NCBI RefSeq assembly: GCF_001184025.1
Contig: NZ_BBYG01000018.1
Span: 1-64,000 of the forward strand
Direction: 5' to 3'
Source: Streptomyces maremycinicus
GTDB taxonomy: Bacteria; Actinomycetota; Actinomycetes; Streptomycetales; Streptomycetaceae
DNA length: 64,000 bases
Shown here: positions 29,501 to 37,731 of the stretch, in pieces
Numbering within the stretch: the stretch's first letter is position 1
Layout: each line of letters begins with the position of its first letter
Translations under genes and position numbers: made by a program
The notes under the pieces: generated by a model
Database searches by the model: none
Seen by the model: the letters and a program-made list of their open reading frames with translations, nothing else
What the model was told of the DNA's origin: nothing

Positions 29501-31503
29501 ACCACAAGGGCATGGGCATCACCGCCCGCGGTGCCTGGGAGTCCGTGAAGCGGCACTTCCGGGAGCTGGGCGTGAACACGCAGGCCGAGGACTTCACGGT
29601 CGTCGGCATCGGTGACATGTCCGGTGACGTCTTCGGCAACGGCATGCTGCTCAGCGAGCACATCCGCCTGGTCGCCGCCTTCGACCACCGGCACATCTTC
29701 ATCGACCCGAAGCCGGACGCGGCGACCTCCTACGCCGAGCGCCGCCGTCTGTTCGAGCTGCCCCGCTCCAGCTGGGCCGACTACGACAGTGACCTGATCT
29801 CGGCCGGCGGCGGTGTCTTCCCGCGTACGGCGAAGGCGATCCCGGTCAACGGGCACATCCGGGAGGCGCTGGGCATCGAGGCGGGTGTCACCAAGCTGAC
29901 GCCGGCCGACCTGATGAAGGCGATCCTGCGGGCGCGGGTGGACCTGCTGTGGAACGGCGGCATCGGCACCTACGTGAAGTCCGGCGCGGAGTCGAACGCC
30001 GACGTCGGTGACAAGGCCAACGACCCGATCCGGGTGGACGGCGCCGATCTGCGCGTCCGGGTCGTCGGCGAGGGCGGCAACCTGGGCCTGACCCAGCTCG
30101 GCCGGATCGAGTTCGCGCTGCACGGCGGCAAGATCAACACCGACGCCATCGACAACAGCGCGGGCGTGGACACCTCCGACCACGAGGTGAACATCAAGAT
30201 CCTGCTCAACGGCCTGGTCGGCGAGGGGGACATGACCGTCAAGCAGCGCAACAAGCTGCTCGCGGAGATGACCGACGAGGTCGGCGCGCTCGTGCTGCGC
30301 AACAACTACGCGCAGAACACGGCGATCGCCAACGCCCTCGCCCAGTCCAAGGACATGCTCCACGCCCAGCAGCGCTTCATGCGCCACCTGGTCAGGGAGA
30401 AGCACCTGGACCGGGCCCTGGAGTTCCTGCCCACCGACCGGCAGATCCGTGAGCGTCTCGGCGCCGGCCAGGGCCTGACCAGCCCGGAGACGGCCGTCCT
30501 GATGGCCTACACCAAGATCACGGTGTCGGACGAGCTGCTGCACACCTCGCTGCCCGACGACCTGTACCTGCGCGGTCTGCTGCACGCGTACTTCCCGACG
30601 GCGTTGCGCGAGCGGTTCGCCGAGAGCATCGACAGCCACCCGCTGCGCCGTGAGATCACCACGACCGTCCTGGTCAACGACACGGTCAACACGGGCGGTA
30701 CGACGTATCTGCACCGGCTGCGGGAGGAGACCGGCGCCTCGCTGGAGGAGATCGTGCGGGCCCAGACCGCGGCCCGGGCGATCTTCCGGTCGGCGCCGGT
30801 GTGGGACGCGGTGGAGGATCTCGACAACCAGGTCGAGGCCGAGGTCCAGACCCGTATCCGGCTGCACTCGCGGCGGCTCGTCGAGCGCGGTACGCGCTGG
30901 CTGCTGAACAACCGGCCGCAGCCGCTCCAGCTCGCCGAGACCGTCGAGTTCTTCGCGGAGCGCGTCGAGCAGGTGTGGTCGCAGCTGACGAAGCTGCTGC
31001 GGGGCGCGGACCTGGAGTGGTGGCAGCGGATCCACGACGAGCTGGCGGACGCCGGGGTCCCGGAGGAGCTGGCCACCCGGGTGGCCGGGTTCTCCTCGGC
31101 CTTCCCGGCGCTGGACATCGTCTCGGTGGCCGACCGCATGGGGCGGGACCCGCTGGACGTCGCCGAGGTGTACTACGACCTCGCCGACCGTCTGCACATC
31201 AGCCAGCTGATGGACCGCATCATCGAGCTGCCGCGGGCCGACCGCTGGCAGTCCATGGCCCGCGCCTCCATCCGTGAGGACCTGTACGCGGCCCACGCGG
31301 CGCTGACGGCGGACGTGCTGGCTGTCGGCAACGGCACCTCGACGCCCGAGCAGCGTTTCAAGGCGTGGGAGGAGAAGAACGCGGCGATCCTGGGCCGGGC
31401 GCGCACCACGCTGGAGGAGATCCAGGGCTCGGAGACGTTCGACCTGGCCAACCTGTCGGTGGCCATGCGGACGATGCGCACGCTGCTGCGGACGCACTCG
31501 TAG
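26545..31503 (+). CDS. NAD-specific glutamate dehydrogenase (large, 180-kDa type)
   Basis: This 1652-aa protein is the large GDH class, with a long N-terminal regulatory part of ACT-like domains and a C-terminal catalytic dehydrogenase. The catalytic-lysine motif is in PVGAKGGFVAKQLPD (about residue 885). The dinucleotide-binding segment is VGIGDMSGDVFGNGMLLSEH (about residue 1022), and GEGGNLGLTQLGRIEFA follows. It oxidatively deaminates glutamate to 2-oxoglutarate with NAD, a catabolic role. ATG 26545 has AGAGGA upstream. It is monocistronic, ending at a long terminator. Its length is typical of this class first described in Streptomyces. Confidence 0.96.
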   Translation: MQTKLDEAKAELLERAARVAENSPVGGHLPTGTTGEGGGAPGTPDHATLLAFLQRYYLHTAPEDLSGRDPVDVFGAALSHYRLAENRPQGTANVRVHTPTVEENGWTCSHSVVEVVTDDMPFLVDSVTNELTRQGRGIHLVIHPQIVVRRDVTGKLIEVLSSTPAAADLPHDGHVESWIHVEIDRETDRADLKQITADLVRVLSDVREAVEDWEKMRDTALRVADGLQEEPVPGDLARPEVDEARELLRWLAADHFTFLGYREYQLRGDDSLAAVPGTGLGILRSDPQHVDADSHHSHPVSPSFERLPADARAKAREHKLLVLTKANSRATVHRPSYLDYIGVKKFDAEGNVVGERRFLGLFSSAAYTESVVRVPVVRRKVEAVLKGAGFSPNSHDGRDLLQIMETYPRDELFQTPVDELRSIVTSVLYLQERRRLRLYLRQDEYGRYYSAIVYLPRDRYTTGVRLRIIDILKEELGGTNVDFTAWNTESILSRLHFVVRVPQGTELPELSDADKERIEARLVEAARSWADAFQEALTAELGEERAAELLRRYGNAFAEGYKADHSPRSAVADLCHLERLTEERNFSLSLYEPVGAAPGERRFKIYRKGDAISLSAVLPVLNRLGVEVIDERPYELRCSDRTNAWIYDFGLRIPKSLAGPGGDLGDDGRERFQEAFSATWTGKAENDGFNALVLGAGLHWRQAMVLRAYAKYLRQAGSTFSQDYMEDTLRTNVHTTRLLVSLFEARMSPDRQRAGHEIVDALLEELEAALDQVASLDEDRILRSFLTVIKATLRTNFFQERAGGEPHDYVSMKFDPQAIPDLPAPRPAFEIWVYSPQVEGVHLRFGKVARGGLRWSDRREDFRTEVLGLVKAQMVKNTVIVPVGAKGGFVAKQLPDPAVDRDAWLAEGISSYKTFISALLDITDNMVGGEVVPPADVVRHDEDDTYLVVAADKGTATFSDIANQVAESYNFWLGDAFASGGSAGYDHKGMGITARGAWESVKRHFRELGVNTQAEDFTVVGIGDMSGDVFGNGMLLSEHIRLVAAFDHRHIFIDPKPDAATSYAERRRLFELPRSSWADYDSDLISAGGGVFPRTAKAIPVNGHIREALGIEAGVTKLTPADLMKAILRARVDLLWNGGIGTYVKSGAESNADVGDKANDPIRVDGADLRVRVVGEGGNLGLTQLGRIEFALHGGKINTDAIDNSAGVDTSDHEVNIKILLNGLVGEGDMTVKQRNKLLAEMTDEVGALVLRNNYAQNTAIANALAQSKDMLHAQQRFMRHLVREKHLDRALEFLPTDRQIRERLGAGQGLTSPETAVLMAYTKITVSDELLHTSLPDDLYLRGLLHAYFPTALRERFAESIDSHPLRREITTTVLVNDTVNTGGTTYLHRLREETGASLEEIVRAQTAARAIFRSAPVWDAVEDLDNQVEAEVQTRIRLHSRRLVERGTRWLLNNRPQPLQLAETVEFFAERVEQVWSQLTKLLRGADLEWWQRIHDELADAGVPEELATRVAGFSSAFPALDIVSVADRMGRDPLDVAEVYYDLADRLHISQLMDRIIELPRADRWQSMARASIREDLYAAHAALTADVLAVGNGTSTPEQRFKAWEEKNAAILGRARTTLEEIQGSETFDLANLSVAMRTMRTLLRTHS

Positions 31504-31517
31504 GACACCAGGGGAAC

Positions 31518-31576
31518 AAGGAGAGAACGGGGTGCCCCCGAGCCGTCGCGGCTCGGGGGCACCCCGTTCTCTCCTT
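31518..31576. terminator. Strong bidirectional terminator, 27-bp perfect stem
   Basis: A 27-bp perfect inverted repeat lies between the convergent glutamate dehydrogenase and ABC ATPase genes. The left arm (31518-31544) begins AAGGAGAGAACGGGG, and the loop is GTCGC, whose outer G and C can also pair. The stem has A- and T-ending flanks, so both directions have short U-runs. It is the longest hairpin seen in the window. Confidence 0.95.
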
Positions 31577-31587
31577 CGGGCCGTCCG

Positions 31588-32448
31588 TCAGGCGGGCTTC
31601 GGCTTGGGCTTCTTCTTCTTGTCGCCGGTGAACGCCTCGTACGCCTCCAGGACCTCCTCCGTCGGGCCGTCCATGCGCAGCTCGCCGCGCTCCAGCCACA
31701 GGACCCGGTCGCAGGTGTCGCGGATCGCGGCGTTGCTGTGGCTGACCAGGAAGACGGTGCCGGCGTGGGCGCGCATCTCCTGGATGCGCTCGGCCGAACG
31801 CGCCTGGAACCGGGCGTCGCCGGTCGATAGTGCCTCGTCGATGAGCAGGACGTCGTGGTCCTTGGCGGCGGCGATGGAGAAGCGCAGCCGGGAGCCCATG
31901 CCGGAGGAGTAGGTGCGCATCGGCAGGGAGATGAAGTCGCCCTTCTCGTTGATGCCGGAGAAGTCGACGATCTCCTGGTAGCGCTCCTTGATCTGCTCGC
32001 GCGTCATCCCCATGGCGAGTCCGCCGAGGTAGACGTTGCGTTCGCCGGTCAGATCGCCCATCAGGGCGGCGTTGACGCCGAGGAGGGAGGGCTGGCCGTC
32101 GGTGTAGATCTTGCCGTTCTCCACCGGCTGGAGACCGGCGATGCCTTTGAGCAGGGTCGACTTGCCGGAGCCGTTGGTGCCGATGAGGCCGATCGCCTCG
32201 CCCTTGTACGCGACGAAGCTGACGTTCTTGACGGCGTGCACCGTGCGCATGCCGGCGGCCTTCTGGGCCTGCCGCGGCCGCAGGATGCGGTTGAGGGCGG
32301 CCGTCGCGCTGCCCCGGCCGCTGCCGGTGCCGTTGATCCGGTAGACGATGTCGACGCCGTCGGCGATGACGGTGGGGGCCCGCTCGTCGACGGGCTCGGT
32401 GGGCGCCGCGGGCGCGGTGGGCGCGGTGCGCGTTGCGTTCTCAGCCAC
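31588..32448 (-). CDS. Polysaccharide/teichoic-acid-type export ABC ATPase
   Basis: This 286-aa ATPase has Walker A GTNGSGKST (residues 90-98), a Q-loop region, signature YSSGMGSRLRF and Walker B DVLLIDEAL followed by the H-loop VSHS. An extended N-terminus and the TagH/Wzt/KpsT-type sequence around it indicate ABC-2 export of a lipid-linked wall polymer. The end is Lys/Pro-rich (GDKKKKPKPKPA). The start GTG 32448 overlaps the permease end by eight bases, so the pair is translationally coupled. It likely exports polymers made by the TagF-like enzymes encoded at 39-46 kb (inference). Confidence 0.9.
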   Translation of the reverse strand: MAENATRTAPTAPAAPTEPVDERAPTVIADGVDIVYRINGTGSGRGSATAALNRILRPRQAQKAAGMRTVHAVKNVSFVAYKGEAIGLIGTNGSGKSTLLKGIAGLQPVENGKIYTDGQPSLLGVNAALMGDLTGERNVYLGGLAMGMTREQIKERYQEIVDFSGINEKGDFISLPMRTYSSGMGSRLRFSIAAAKDHDVLLIDEALSTGDARFQARSAERIQEMRAHAGTVFLVSHSNAAIRDTCDRVLWLERGELRMDGPTEEVLEAYEAFTGDKKKKPKPKPA

Positions 32449-33358
32449 GGCCGTACGTCTCCTCAGCCTTCCAGAAGTAGATGAAGCCGCCGACACCGGC
32501 GAGCAGCGCCCAGCCGGTCGCGACCAGCCACACGTGGGGCGGCAGCTGGTCGGCGTGGAAGCTGTCGATCAGCGCGAAGCGCATCAGGTCGATGTAGACG
32601 GCGGCGGGGTTGGCCCGCAGCAGGTCGGCGACCCAGGTCGGCATGCCCTGGTGCTTCTCGAGCAGGTTGTCGATGCTCCACATCACGCCCGAGATGTACA
32701 TCCAGGTGCGCAGGATGAACGGCATCAGCTGGGAGATGTCCGGGGTGTTCGCGCCGAGCCGGGCCAGGATCATCGAGACGCCGGCGTTGAAGACGAACTG
32801 GAGCGTCAGGGCCGGAATGACGAGGACCCAGGACAGCGCCGGCGGCACGCCCACGGCGAACAGGATGATCAGCAGGGCGGCCATCGAGAACAGCAGCTGC
32901 TGGAGCTGCTGGAGACAGAACGAGATCGGCAGGGCGGCCCGGGGGAAGTGCAGCGCCCGCACCAGACCGATGCTGCCGCCGATGGCCCGGGTGCCCGCCA
33001 TGATCGAGCTCTGCGTGAACGTCCAGACGAACACACCCGTGACCAGGAACGGGATGAAGTCCGCGACGCCCTTCTTGGTCTCCAGCAGGACACCGAAGAT
33101 GAAGTAGTAGACCGCCGCGTTCAGCAGTGGGGTCATCACCTGCCAGACCTGGCCCAGCTTCGCCTGGCTGTACTGGGCGGTGAGTTTGGCGGTGGCGAAC
33201 GCGGTGATGAAGTGGCGACGCGCCCAGAGCTGGCGGATGTACGCGGGCAGGGACGGGCGGGCGCCGCTGACCGTGAGGCCGTGACGGGCGGCCAGAGCCG
33301 CGAGGTCGCCGTGCGGGGCGGCCTGTGTCTGGGGCGGTGTGTGGAGGACCTGACTCAC
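32441..33358 (-). CDS. ABC-2 type export permease (TagG/Wzm-like)
   Basis: The 305-aa permease has an amphipathic cytoplasmic start (YIRQLWARRHFITAFATAKLTAQYSQAKLGQVWQV) and about six membrane helices. These include VYYFIFGVLL, PFLVTGVFVWTFTQSSI and WMYISGVMWSIDNLL. It matches the TagG/Wzm ABC-2 family that translocates undecaprenyl-linked teichoic acid or O-antigen-like polymers. GTG 33358 is the best start for the conserved length. The coupled ATPase is downstream. A TetR regulator diverges from it. Confidence 0.9.
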   Translation of the reverse strand: MSQVLHTPPQTQAAPHGDLAALAARHGLTVSGARPSLPAYIRQLWARRHFITAFATAKLTAQYSQAKLGQVWQVMTPLLNAAVYYFIFGVLLETKKGVADFIPFLVTGVFVWTFTQSSIMAGTRAIGGSIGLVRALHFPRAALPISFCLQQLQQLLFSMAALLIILFAVGVPPALSWVLVIPALTLQFVFNAGVSMILARLGANTPDISQLMPFILRTWMYISGVMWSIDNLLEKHQGMPTWVADLLRANPAAVYIDLMRFALIDSFHADQLPPHVWLVATGWALLAGVGGFIYFWKAEETYGRG

Positions 33359-33420
33359 ATCCGCTGCTTTCGCTCGGGGGAGGGGGGTGCTGGCGGCGGC
33401 GTTTCCGGGGCCGCTCGACG

Positions 33421-33522
33421 TTTCCTTACGCTTTTCTTTACGTTTTCTTACGTCGGGACGGGACCGTATCGTCGCAACGTGAGAGTAGGCCGATTCGCCG
33501 TCGGAACGCAACCGTTTCGTCG
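33421..33522 (+). promoter_or_regulatory. Divergent promoter/operator region between the permease and tetR
   Basis: CTTACG-type elements recur three times at about 10-11-bp spacing (TTCCTTACG, TTCTTTACG and TTTCTTACG, 33421-33452). Downstream, ACCGTATCGTCG (33463-33474) and ACCGTTTCGTCG (33511-33522) are near-identical direct repeats 48 bp apart. The block is AT-rich for this genome and lies between divergent genes, so autoregulation by the TetR protein is plausible but unproven. Confidence 0.5.
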
Positions 33523-33543
33523 TCACGCCCTATGCTGGTCCGT

Positions 33544-34179
33544 ATGACGACGAACGCGACGAACGCCGATGGACCCCAGGTGCGTCCGCGCCGCCGGGCC
33601 CCCGCGGGCGCGGCCGTGCTCCGCGAGGACGTGACGGAGGCCATCCGGGCCGCCGTGTTCGAGGAACTCGCGGCCGTCGGCTACGCGCGGATGTCCATCG
33701 AGGGCATCGCCCGGCGCGCCGGGGTGGGCAAGACCGCGGTGTACCGGCGCTGGCGCTCCAAGCTGCATCTGGTCCTCGACATCGTCTCGGTGATCGCCGT
33801 GGAGGGGCTCCCGGCTCCGGAGACGGGCAGTCTGGAGGGCGATCTGCGCATGCTCTACGAGGTGAGCTCCCGGGCTCTGCGGCATCCGGTGGCCTCGCAG
33901 ATCATCCCCGACCTCCAGGCCGAGGCGGCCCGCAACCCGGAGATCGCCGAGGCCTTGCAGAAGGCGCTGAAGCAGGGGCAGGAGGAGGTCGCCCTGAAGA
34001 TCGTCGCGGCGGCCGAGCGGCGCGGCGAGGTCCGCGAGGGGCTGAACGAGGAGCTGGCGCTCGACCTGATCTCGGGTCCGCTCTACTGGCGTTCGGTGGT
34101 GATCCGCAGCCCGAAGCTGCCCAAGGGCTACCTGGGCGCGCTGGCCCGTGCGACCACCGAGGCGATCAAGGCGCTGTGA
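33544..34179 (+). CDS. TetR-family transcriptional regulator
   Basis: This 211-aa protein has an N-terminal helix-turn-helix (residues about 25-75) with VTEAIRAAVFEELAAVGYARMSIEGIARRAGVGKTAVYRRWRSK, the TetR signature. The ligand-binding domain is of the TetR_C_16-like form (MLYEVSSRALRHPVASQIIPDLQAEAARNPE). It diverges from the polymer-export ABC genes, which makes them the likely target. ATG 33544 is used; an ATG four codons upstream (33532) is possible. The ligand is not evident. Confidence 0.92.
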   Translation: MTTNATNADGPQVRPRRRAPAGAAVLREDVTEAIRAAVFEELAAVGYARMSIEGIARRAGVGKTAVYRRWRSKLHLVLDIVSVIAVEGLPAPETGSLEGDLRMLYEVSSRALRHPVASQIIPDLQAEAARNPEIAEALQKALKQGQEEVALKIVAAAERRGEVREGLNEELALDLISGPLYWRSVVIRSPKLPKGYLGALARATTEAIKAL

Positions 34180-34318
34180 GCGGCGCGGGCGCCCTGCCCG
34201 CAGCCGAGGTGCTGTGACGGCCGGTCGTCACGGCCGGGGGCGACGCCCTGCCGGGCCGGCCGCCCCGGCGTACCTGAACCACGCCTGACCCGCCGCGACG
34301 GCAGCGCCGTTCCCGCGC

Positions 34319-34740
34319 CCGCCGCGACCGGTCCCGTGCGCGGCCGCACCGGTTCCGTGCGCGGCCGCACCGGTTCCGTGCGCGGCCGCACCGGTTCCGT
34401 GCGCGGCCGCACCGGTTCCGTGCCTGATGCCGTCAGGCCGTGCCCGGCGGCACCGGTTCCGCACGTGCCGCCACCGGCTTCGTGCCCGATGCCGTCAGGC
34501 CCGTGTGGGGGCGGTCATTACGGCGCCGCCGCAACCGGTCCCGTGCCCGGCGAGACCGGTTCCGCGCCCGCCGCAACCGGTTCCGCGCCCGCCGCAACCG
34601 GTTCCGCGCCCCCCGCAACCGGTTCCGCGCCCCCCGCAACCGGTTCCGCGCCCCCGCAACCGGTCCCGTGCTCGGCCGTACCGGTCCCGCGCCCGCCGTG
34701 ACCCGTCCCGCGCGCGTCGCGACCGGTCCCGTGCCCGGCT
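34319..34740. repeat. 21-bp-period iteron array with ACCGGT cores
   Basis: About 20 imperfect copies of a 21-bp unit are arranged head to tail. The core is ACCGGTTCCG or ACCGGTCCCG, followed by a variable eleven-base part: TGCGCGGCCGC in the first block (34331-34420), CGCCCGCCGC and CGCCCCCCGC types later. A short degenerate stretch at 34421-34540 separates the two blocks. ACCGGT is palindromic and recurs every two helical turns. The array fills most of the 594-bp gap (34180-34773) between tetR and ohrR. No ORF there looks protein-like. Confidence 0.9.
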
Positions 34741-34773
34741 GGTCGTTGCGCGTGAGTGGGCCAGGGCCGCTCC

Positions 34774-35271
34774 TCAGTCGTGTTCCGGGGCTCCCTCCAG
34801 GGCCGCCGCGTCGAGGGCGGAGGTGAGCTGGTCGAGGTGTTCGCGCAGTTCCTGGATCTCGTCCAGGCCGAAGCCGGTCGCCGCGACGATCCGGCGCGGT
34901 ACCCGCAGCGCCCGCCGACGCAGCGCGGTGCCCTCCTCGGTGAGCCGGATCTCCACCGAGCGCTCGTCGCGCGAGCTGCGCTCCCTGCGCACCAGGCCGG
35001 CCGACTCCAGCCGCTTGAGCAGCGGGGAGAGCGTGCCGGAGTCGAGGCGGAGGTGTTCGCCCAGCTTCTTGACGGGCAGTTCGCCGTGCTCCCACAGGAC
35101 CAGCAGCACCAGGTACTGCGGGTAGGTCAGCCCGAGTTCCTTGAGGATCACGCGGTACACGCCGTTGAAGGCGCGCGATGCGGCGTGCAGGGAGAAGCAG
35201 ATCTGGCTGTCCAGGCGGAGCCAGTTCTCCTCGGTGTTCTCCTGCGCTGCGGGTGGGGGCGTCGCGGTCAT
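34774..35271 (-). CDS. ohrR: Organic peroxide-responsive MarR-family repressor
   Basis: This 165-aa MarR protein has the peroxide-sensing cysteine in LDSQICFSLHAASRAF (C25), as in OhrR, and a winged helix with YPQYLVLLVLWEHGELPVKKLGEHLRLDSGTLSPLLKRLE. The wing RRERSSRDERSVEIRLTEEG follows. OhrR represses ohr until organic hydroperoxides oxidise the cysteine. It diverges from ohr, with a perfect palindrome between. ATG 35271 gives the usual length with a short N-terminal extension. Confidence 0.95.
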   Translation of the reverse strand: MTATPPPAAQENTEENWLRLDSQICFSLHAASRAFNGVYRVILKELGLTYPQYLVLLVLWEHGELPVKKLGEHLRLDSGTLSPLLKRLESAGLVRRERSSRDERSVEIRLTEEGTALRRRALRVPRRIVAATGFGLDEIQELREHLDQLTSALDAAALEGAPEHD

Positions 35272-35300
35272 GTGTCCAGGGTAGCTCTAGCGAGCCATTT

Positions 35301-35314
35301 AGTTGTGCACAACT
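35301..35314 (+). promoter_or_regulatory. Probable OhrR operator
   Basis: AGTTGTGCACAACT is a perfect 14-bp palindrome in the divergent ohrR-ohr gap. A further half-like GAGTTGTG follows directly (35315-35322). Its position and symmetry fit a MarR/OhrR-type binding site controlling both genes. Confidence 0.85.
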
Positions 35315-35414
35315 GAGTTGTGTGCTCTACTTATCTCCGTGAGGCGGTCCGGACGCGAAACGGCGCGAGGGCCGGCCACCCCCCGACACGACTTCCGAGA
35401 GGGATGGTTCATCC

Positions 35415-35828
<414 letters not shown>

Positions 35829-35850
35829 TCGCCGGCCGCCTCCGGGCGGT

Positions 35851-37395
35851 TCAGCGGCTCCCGACCCGCGCCAGCACCTCCCCCGTCCGCCTGCTCCACG
35901 CCACCACCACGGCCTCCTCGGGCACCGGGTGCCGGCGCGTCAGCAGCAGCCAGCGGATGCGGTAGCGGTGGGCGATCCCCATCCGCTCGGCGCGGGTCGA
36001 TCCGCGGGAGAGATAGGTGCGGACGTCGTCGAGCCGGCGCAGCCGCTCCCGTTCGTCCAGGGCCGCGTCCGGCCAGGCCGGCGCGGCCAGGTTCGGCCCG
36101 TACCCGGCGATCGCGTGCACCGCGTGGTACCCGTCGGTGACCACCACCTCGCCGGGCCCGATGTACGCGGCGGCCCAGTCGTACGTGGGCCAGCGCGGCG
36201 GGGGCTCGAAGCCGACCGGGTCCAGCGCGCGCGGCACGACCGCCCCCGCCTGCACCGTGAGGAAGCCGAGACAGGCCGCGCCCGCCGCGACCACGCCCAG
36301 CACCCGCCGCCCCGCCCGCCAGGGCCGGGGCGCCGCCAGTTCCACGGCCAGGGCGAACTGGAGCGGCACCAGGGTGAGCCCCAGGATCCGCCCGTAGGTG
36401 TAGTGGCCGCTGACGAAGCCGTACGCCACCACCAGGCACTCCAGGACGAACATCAGCACCAGCGGATCGCGCCGCGAGCGGCGGCCCCGCGCCCACAGCG
36501 CCGGCAGCCCCAGCAGCGCCAGCCAGAAGTGGCCCGGCAGCCCGTCGTACAGCCGCCGGTGCATCGCGTCCACGCTGCCGTCCCCGGCCAGCCCGAACAC
36601 GTCGAAGTACGGCCAGACCGCCGCCACCAGCAGCGCCACGGCCGCCGCCACCGCCCATCGGGCGGCCACCGCGGCCCGCCATCCCCGCTGCCGGCCCACG
36701 ACGAAGGCCGCGCCCCCGGCCACCGCCGCGATCGACGTGATCGGATGCACCAGCAGGATCACCCCGTACAGCACACCCAGTGCCGCGTACCCGGTGTAGC
36801 CGCGCAGCCCGCTCGGACCCACGTAGCGCACCCGGCGGGCGTCCCGCGCGCGCGTGCCCGCCAGGGCCCACGCCCAGAAGGTGAGTCCGATGGCGAAGGT
36901 GGACGGGTAGCCGAGATTGCCGGTCATCGACATCAGGCCCAGATAGCCGCTCCACCAGGCCCGCTCCGTGCCCCACAGCAGCGTCATCGCCGCCAGCCCG
37001 AGCACCGGCGCCCACGGTCTCGGCGTCAGCACGCGCGTGAAGCGGCCGATGCCGGTCAGCAGCACCAGCAGGTTCACCGGCCCGGCGACCCGCAGCACCG
37101 CCCAGCCCGTCAGCCCGCTCACCCGGGCGAACGCGCCCTCCGCCACCGCGTACGGCGAGTAGTACGGGCTGCCCGCGCCCGGCAGATCACCCATCGGGTG
37201 CCGCGGGTCCAGGAGGCGGTCCTTCAGACGCTCGACGACCGCCGCGTGCTGGCCGGCGTCACAGCACTGCGGCACCCGCCAGTACGCCAGCGACATCACC
37301 AGCCAGAACAGGAAGCCGAAGACCTGGTACGGGGTCGGCCGCCACCCCCGCCCGCCGCGCAGCGCCGTCCCGCCGCGCGCGGCCCGCCGGAGCAC
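35851..37395 (-). CDS. Polytopic membrane protein, possible GT-C-type transferase
   Basis: The product is about 514 aa with roughly ten membrane helices (for example YQVFGFLFWLVMSLAYW, WAVLRVAGPVNLLVLLTGIG, YAALGVLYGVILLVHPITSIAAVAGGAAFVV). An extracytoplasmic segment VPQCCDAGQHAAVVERLKDRLLDPRHPMGD lies between the first helices. The arrangement fits GT-C glycosyltransferases that use lipid-linked sugars, but no signature aspartate motif is clear. The start is uncertain: the frame stays open through an upstream repeat array, and I use GTG 37395, just before the first helix. It shares strand and neighbourhood with the polymer glycosyltransferases. Confidence 0.65.
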   Translation of the reverse strand: MLRRAARGGTALRGGRGWRPTPYQVFGFLFWLVMSLAYWRVPQCCDAGQHAAVVERLKDRLLDPRHPMGDLPGAGSPYYSPYAVAEGAFARVSGLTGWAVLRVAGPVNLLVLLTGIGRFTRVLTPRPWAPVLGLAAMTLLWGTERAWWSGYLGLMSMTGNLGYPSTFAIGLTFWAWALAGTRARDARRVRYVGPSGLRGYTGYAALGVLYGVILLVHPITSIAAVAGGAAFVVGRQRGWRAAVAARWAVAAAVALLVAAVWPYFDVFGLAGDGSVDAMHRRLYDGLPGHFWLALLGLPALWARGRRSRRDPLVLMFVLECLVVAYGFVSGHYTYGRILGLTLVPLQFALAVELAAPRPWRAGRRVLGVVAAGAACLGFLTVQAGAVVPRALDPVGFEPPPRWPTYDWAAAYIGPGEVVVTDGYHAVHAIAGYGPNLAAPAWPDAALDERERLRRLDDVRTYLSRGSTRAERMGIAHRYRIRWLLLTRRHPVPEEAVVVAWSRRTGEVLARVGSR

Positions 37396-37404
37396 GACAC
37401 CCGT

Positions 37405-37570
37405 GCTCAACGGACCGCACCGGACCGGACGGTACCGGACCCGACTCCGCCCGACCGGACGGCACCGGACCGGACGGCACCGGACCCGCCCCCACCCGAC
37501 CGGACGGCACCGGACCGGACCACGCCGACCCGGGCCGCACCGCATCCGGCCACACCGGACCGCACCGCGT
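37405..37570. repeat. CCGGACCGGACGG tandem array
   Basis: Imperfect units with the core ACCGGACCGGACGG(C/T)ACCGG recur between about 37420 and 37520 and degrade into CGCATCCGGCC-type units up to about 37590. The unit is short (5, 10 or 15 bp sub-periods). It occupies the 336-bp gap 37396-37731 between two leftward membrane-protein genes. The reverse frame is open but encodes only RCGPVRCRP-type sequence. Confidence 0.8.
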
Positions 37571-37731
37571 CGCATCCGGCCGTGCCGCATCGGGTCGTGC
37601 CGGTCGTGCCGGGGAGGGAGTCGGGCGGGGAACCGGGCAGGGGGCGCGACAGCGCACCGTGCCGGGGTCCGAGCTGGGCGAAGAGGGGCATTGGCCCTAC
37701 CTTCCCGCCCCGTCAACGGCCTTGCCGGAAG

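Noticed and set aside
26629..31497. A roughly 1620-codon minus-strand frame opposite the glutamate dehydrogenase.
   Set aside because: Mirror frame of a conserved gene. The sequence is biased to Arg, Gln, His and Val.
34336..34701. Plus-strand frame encoding RGRTGSV heptad repeats across the 21-bp array.
   Set aside because: The heptads follow directly from the 21-bp period. No ribosome-binding site, signal or homologous domain supports translation.
34319..34740. CRISPR-like reading of the repeat array.
   Set aside because: Units abut at 21 bp with no spacers, and no cas genes lie nearby.
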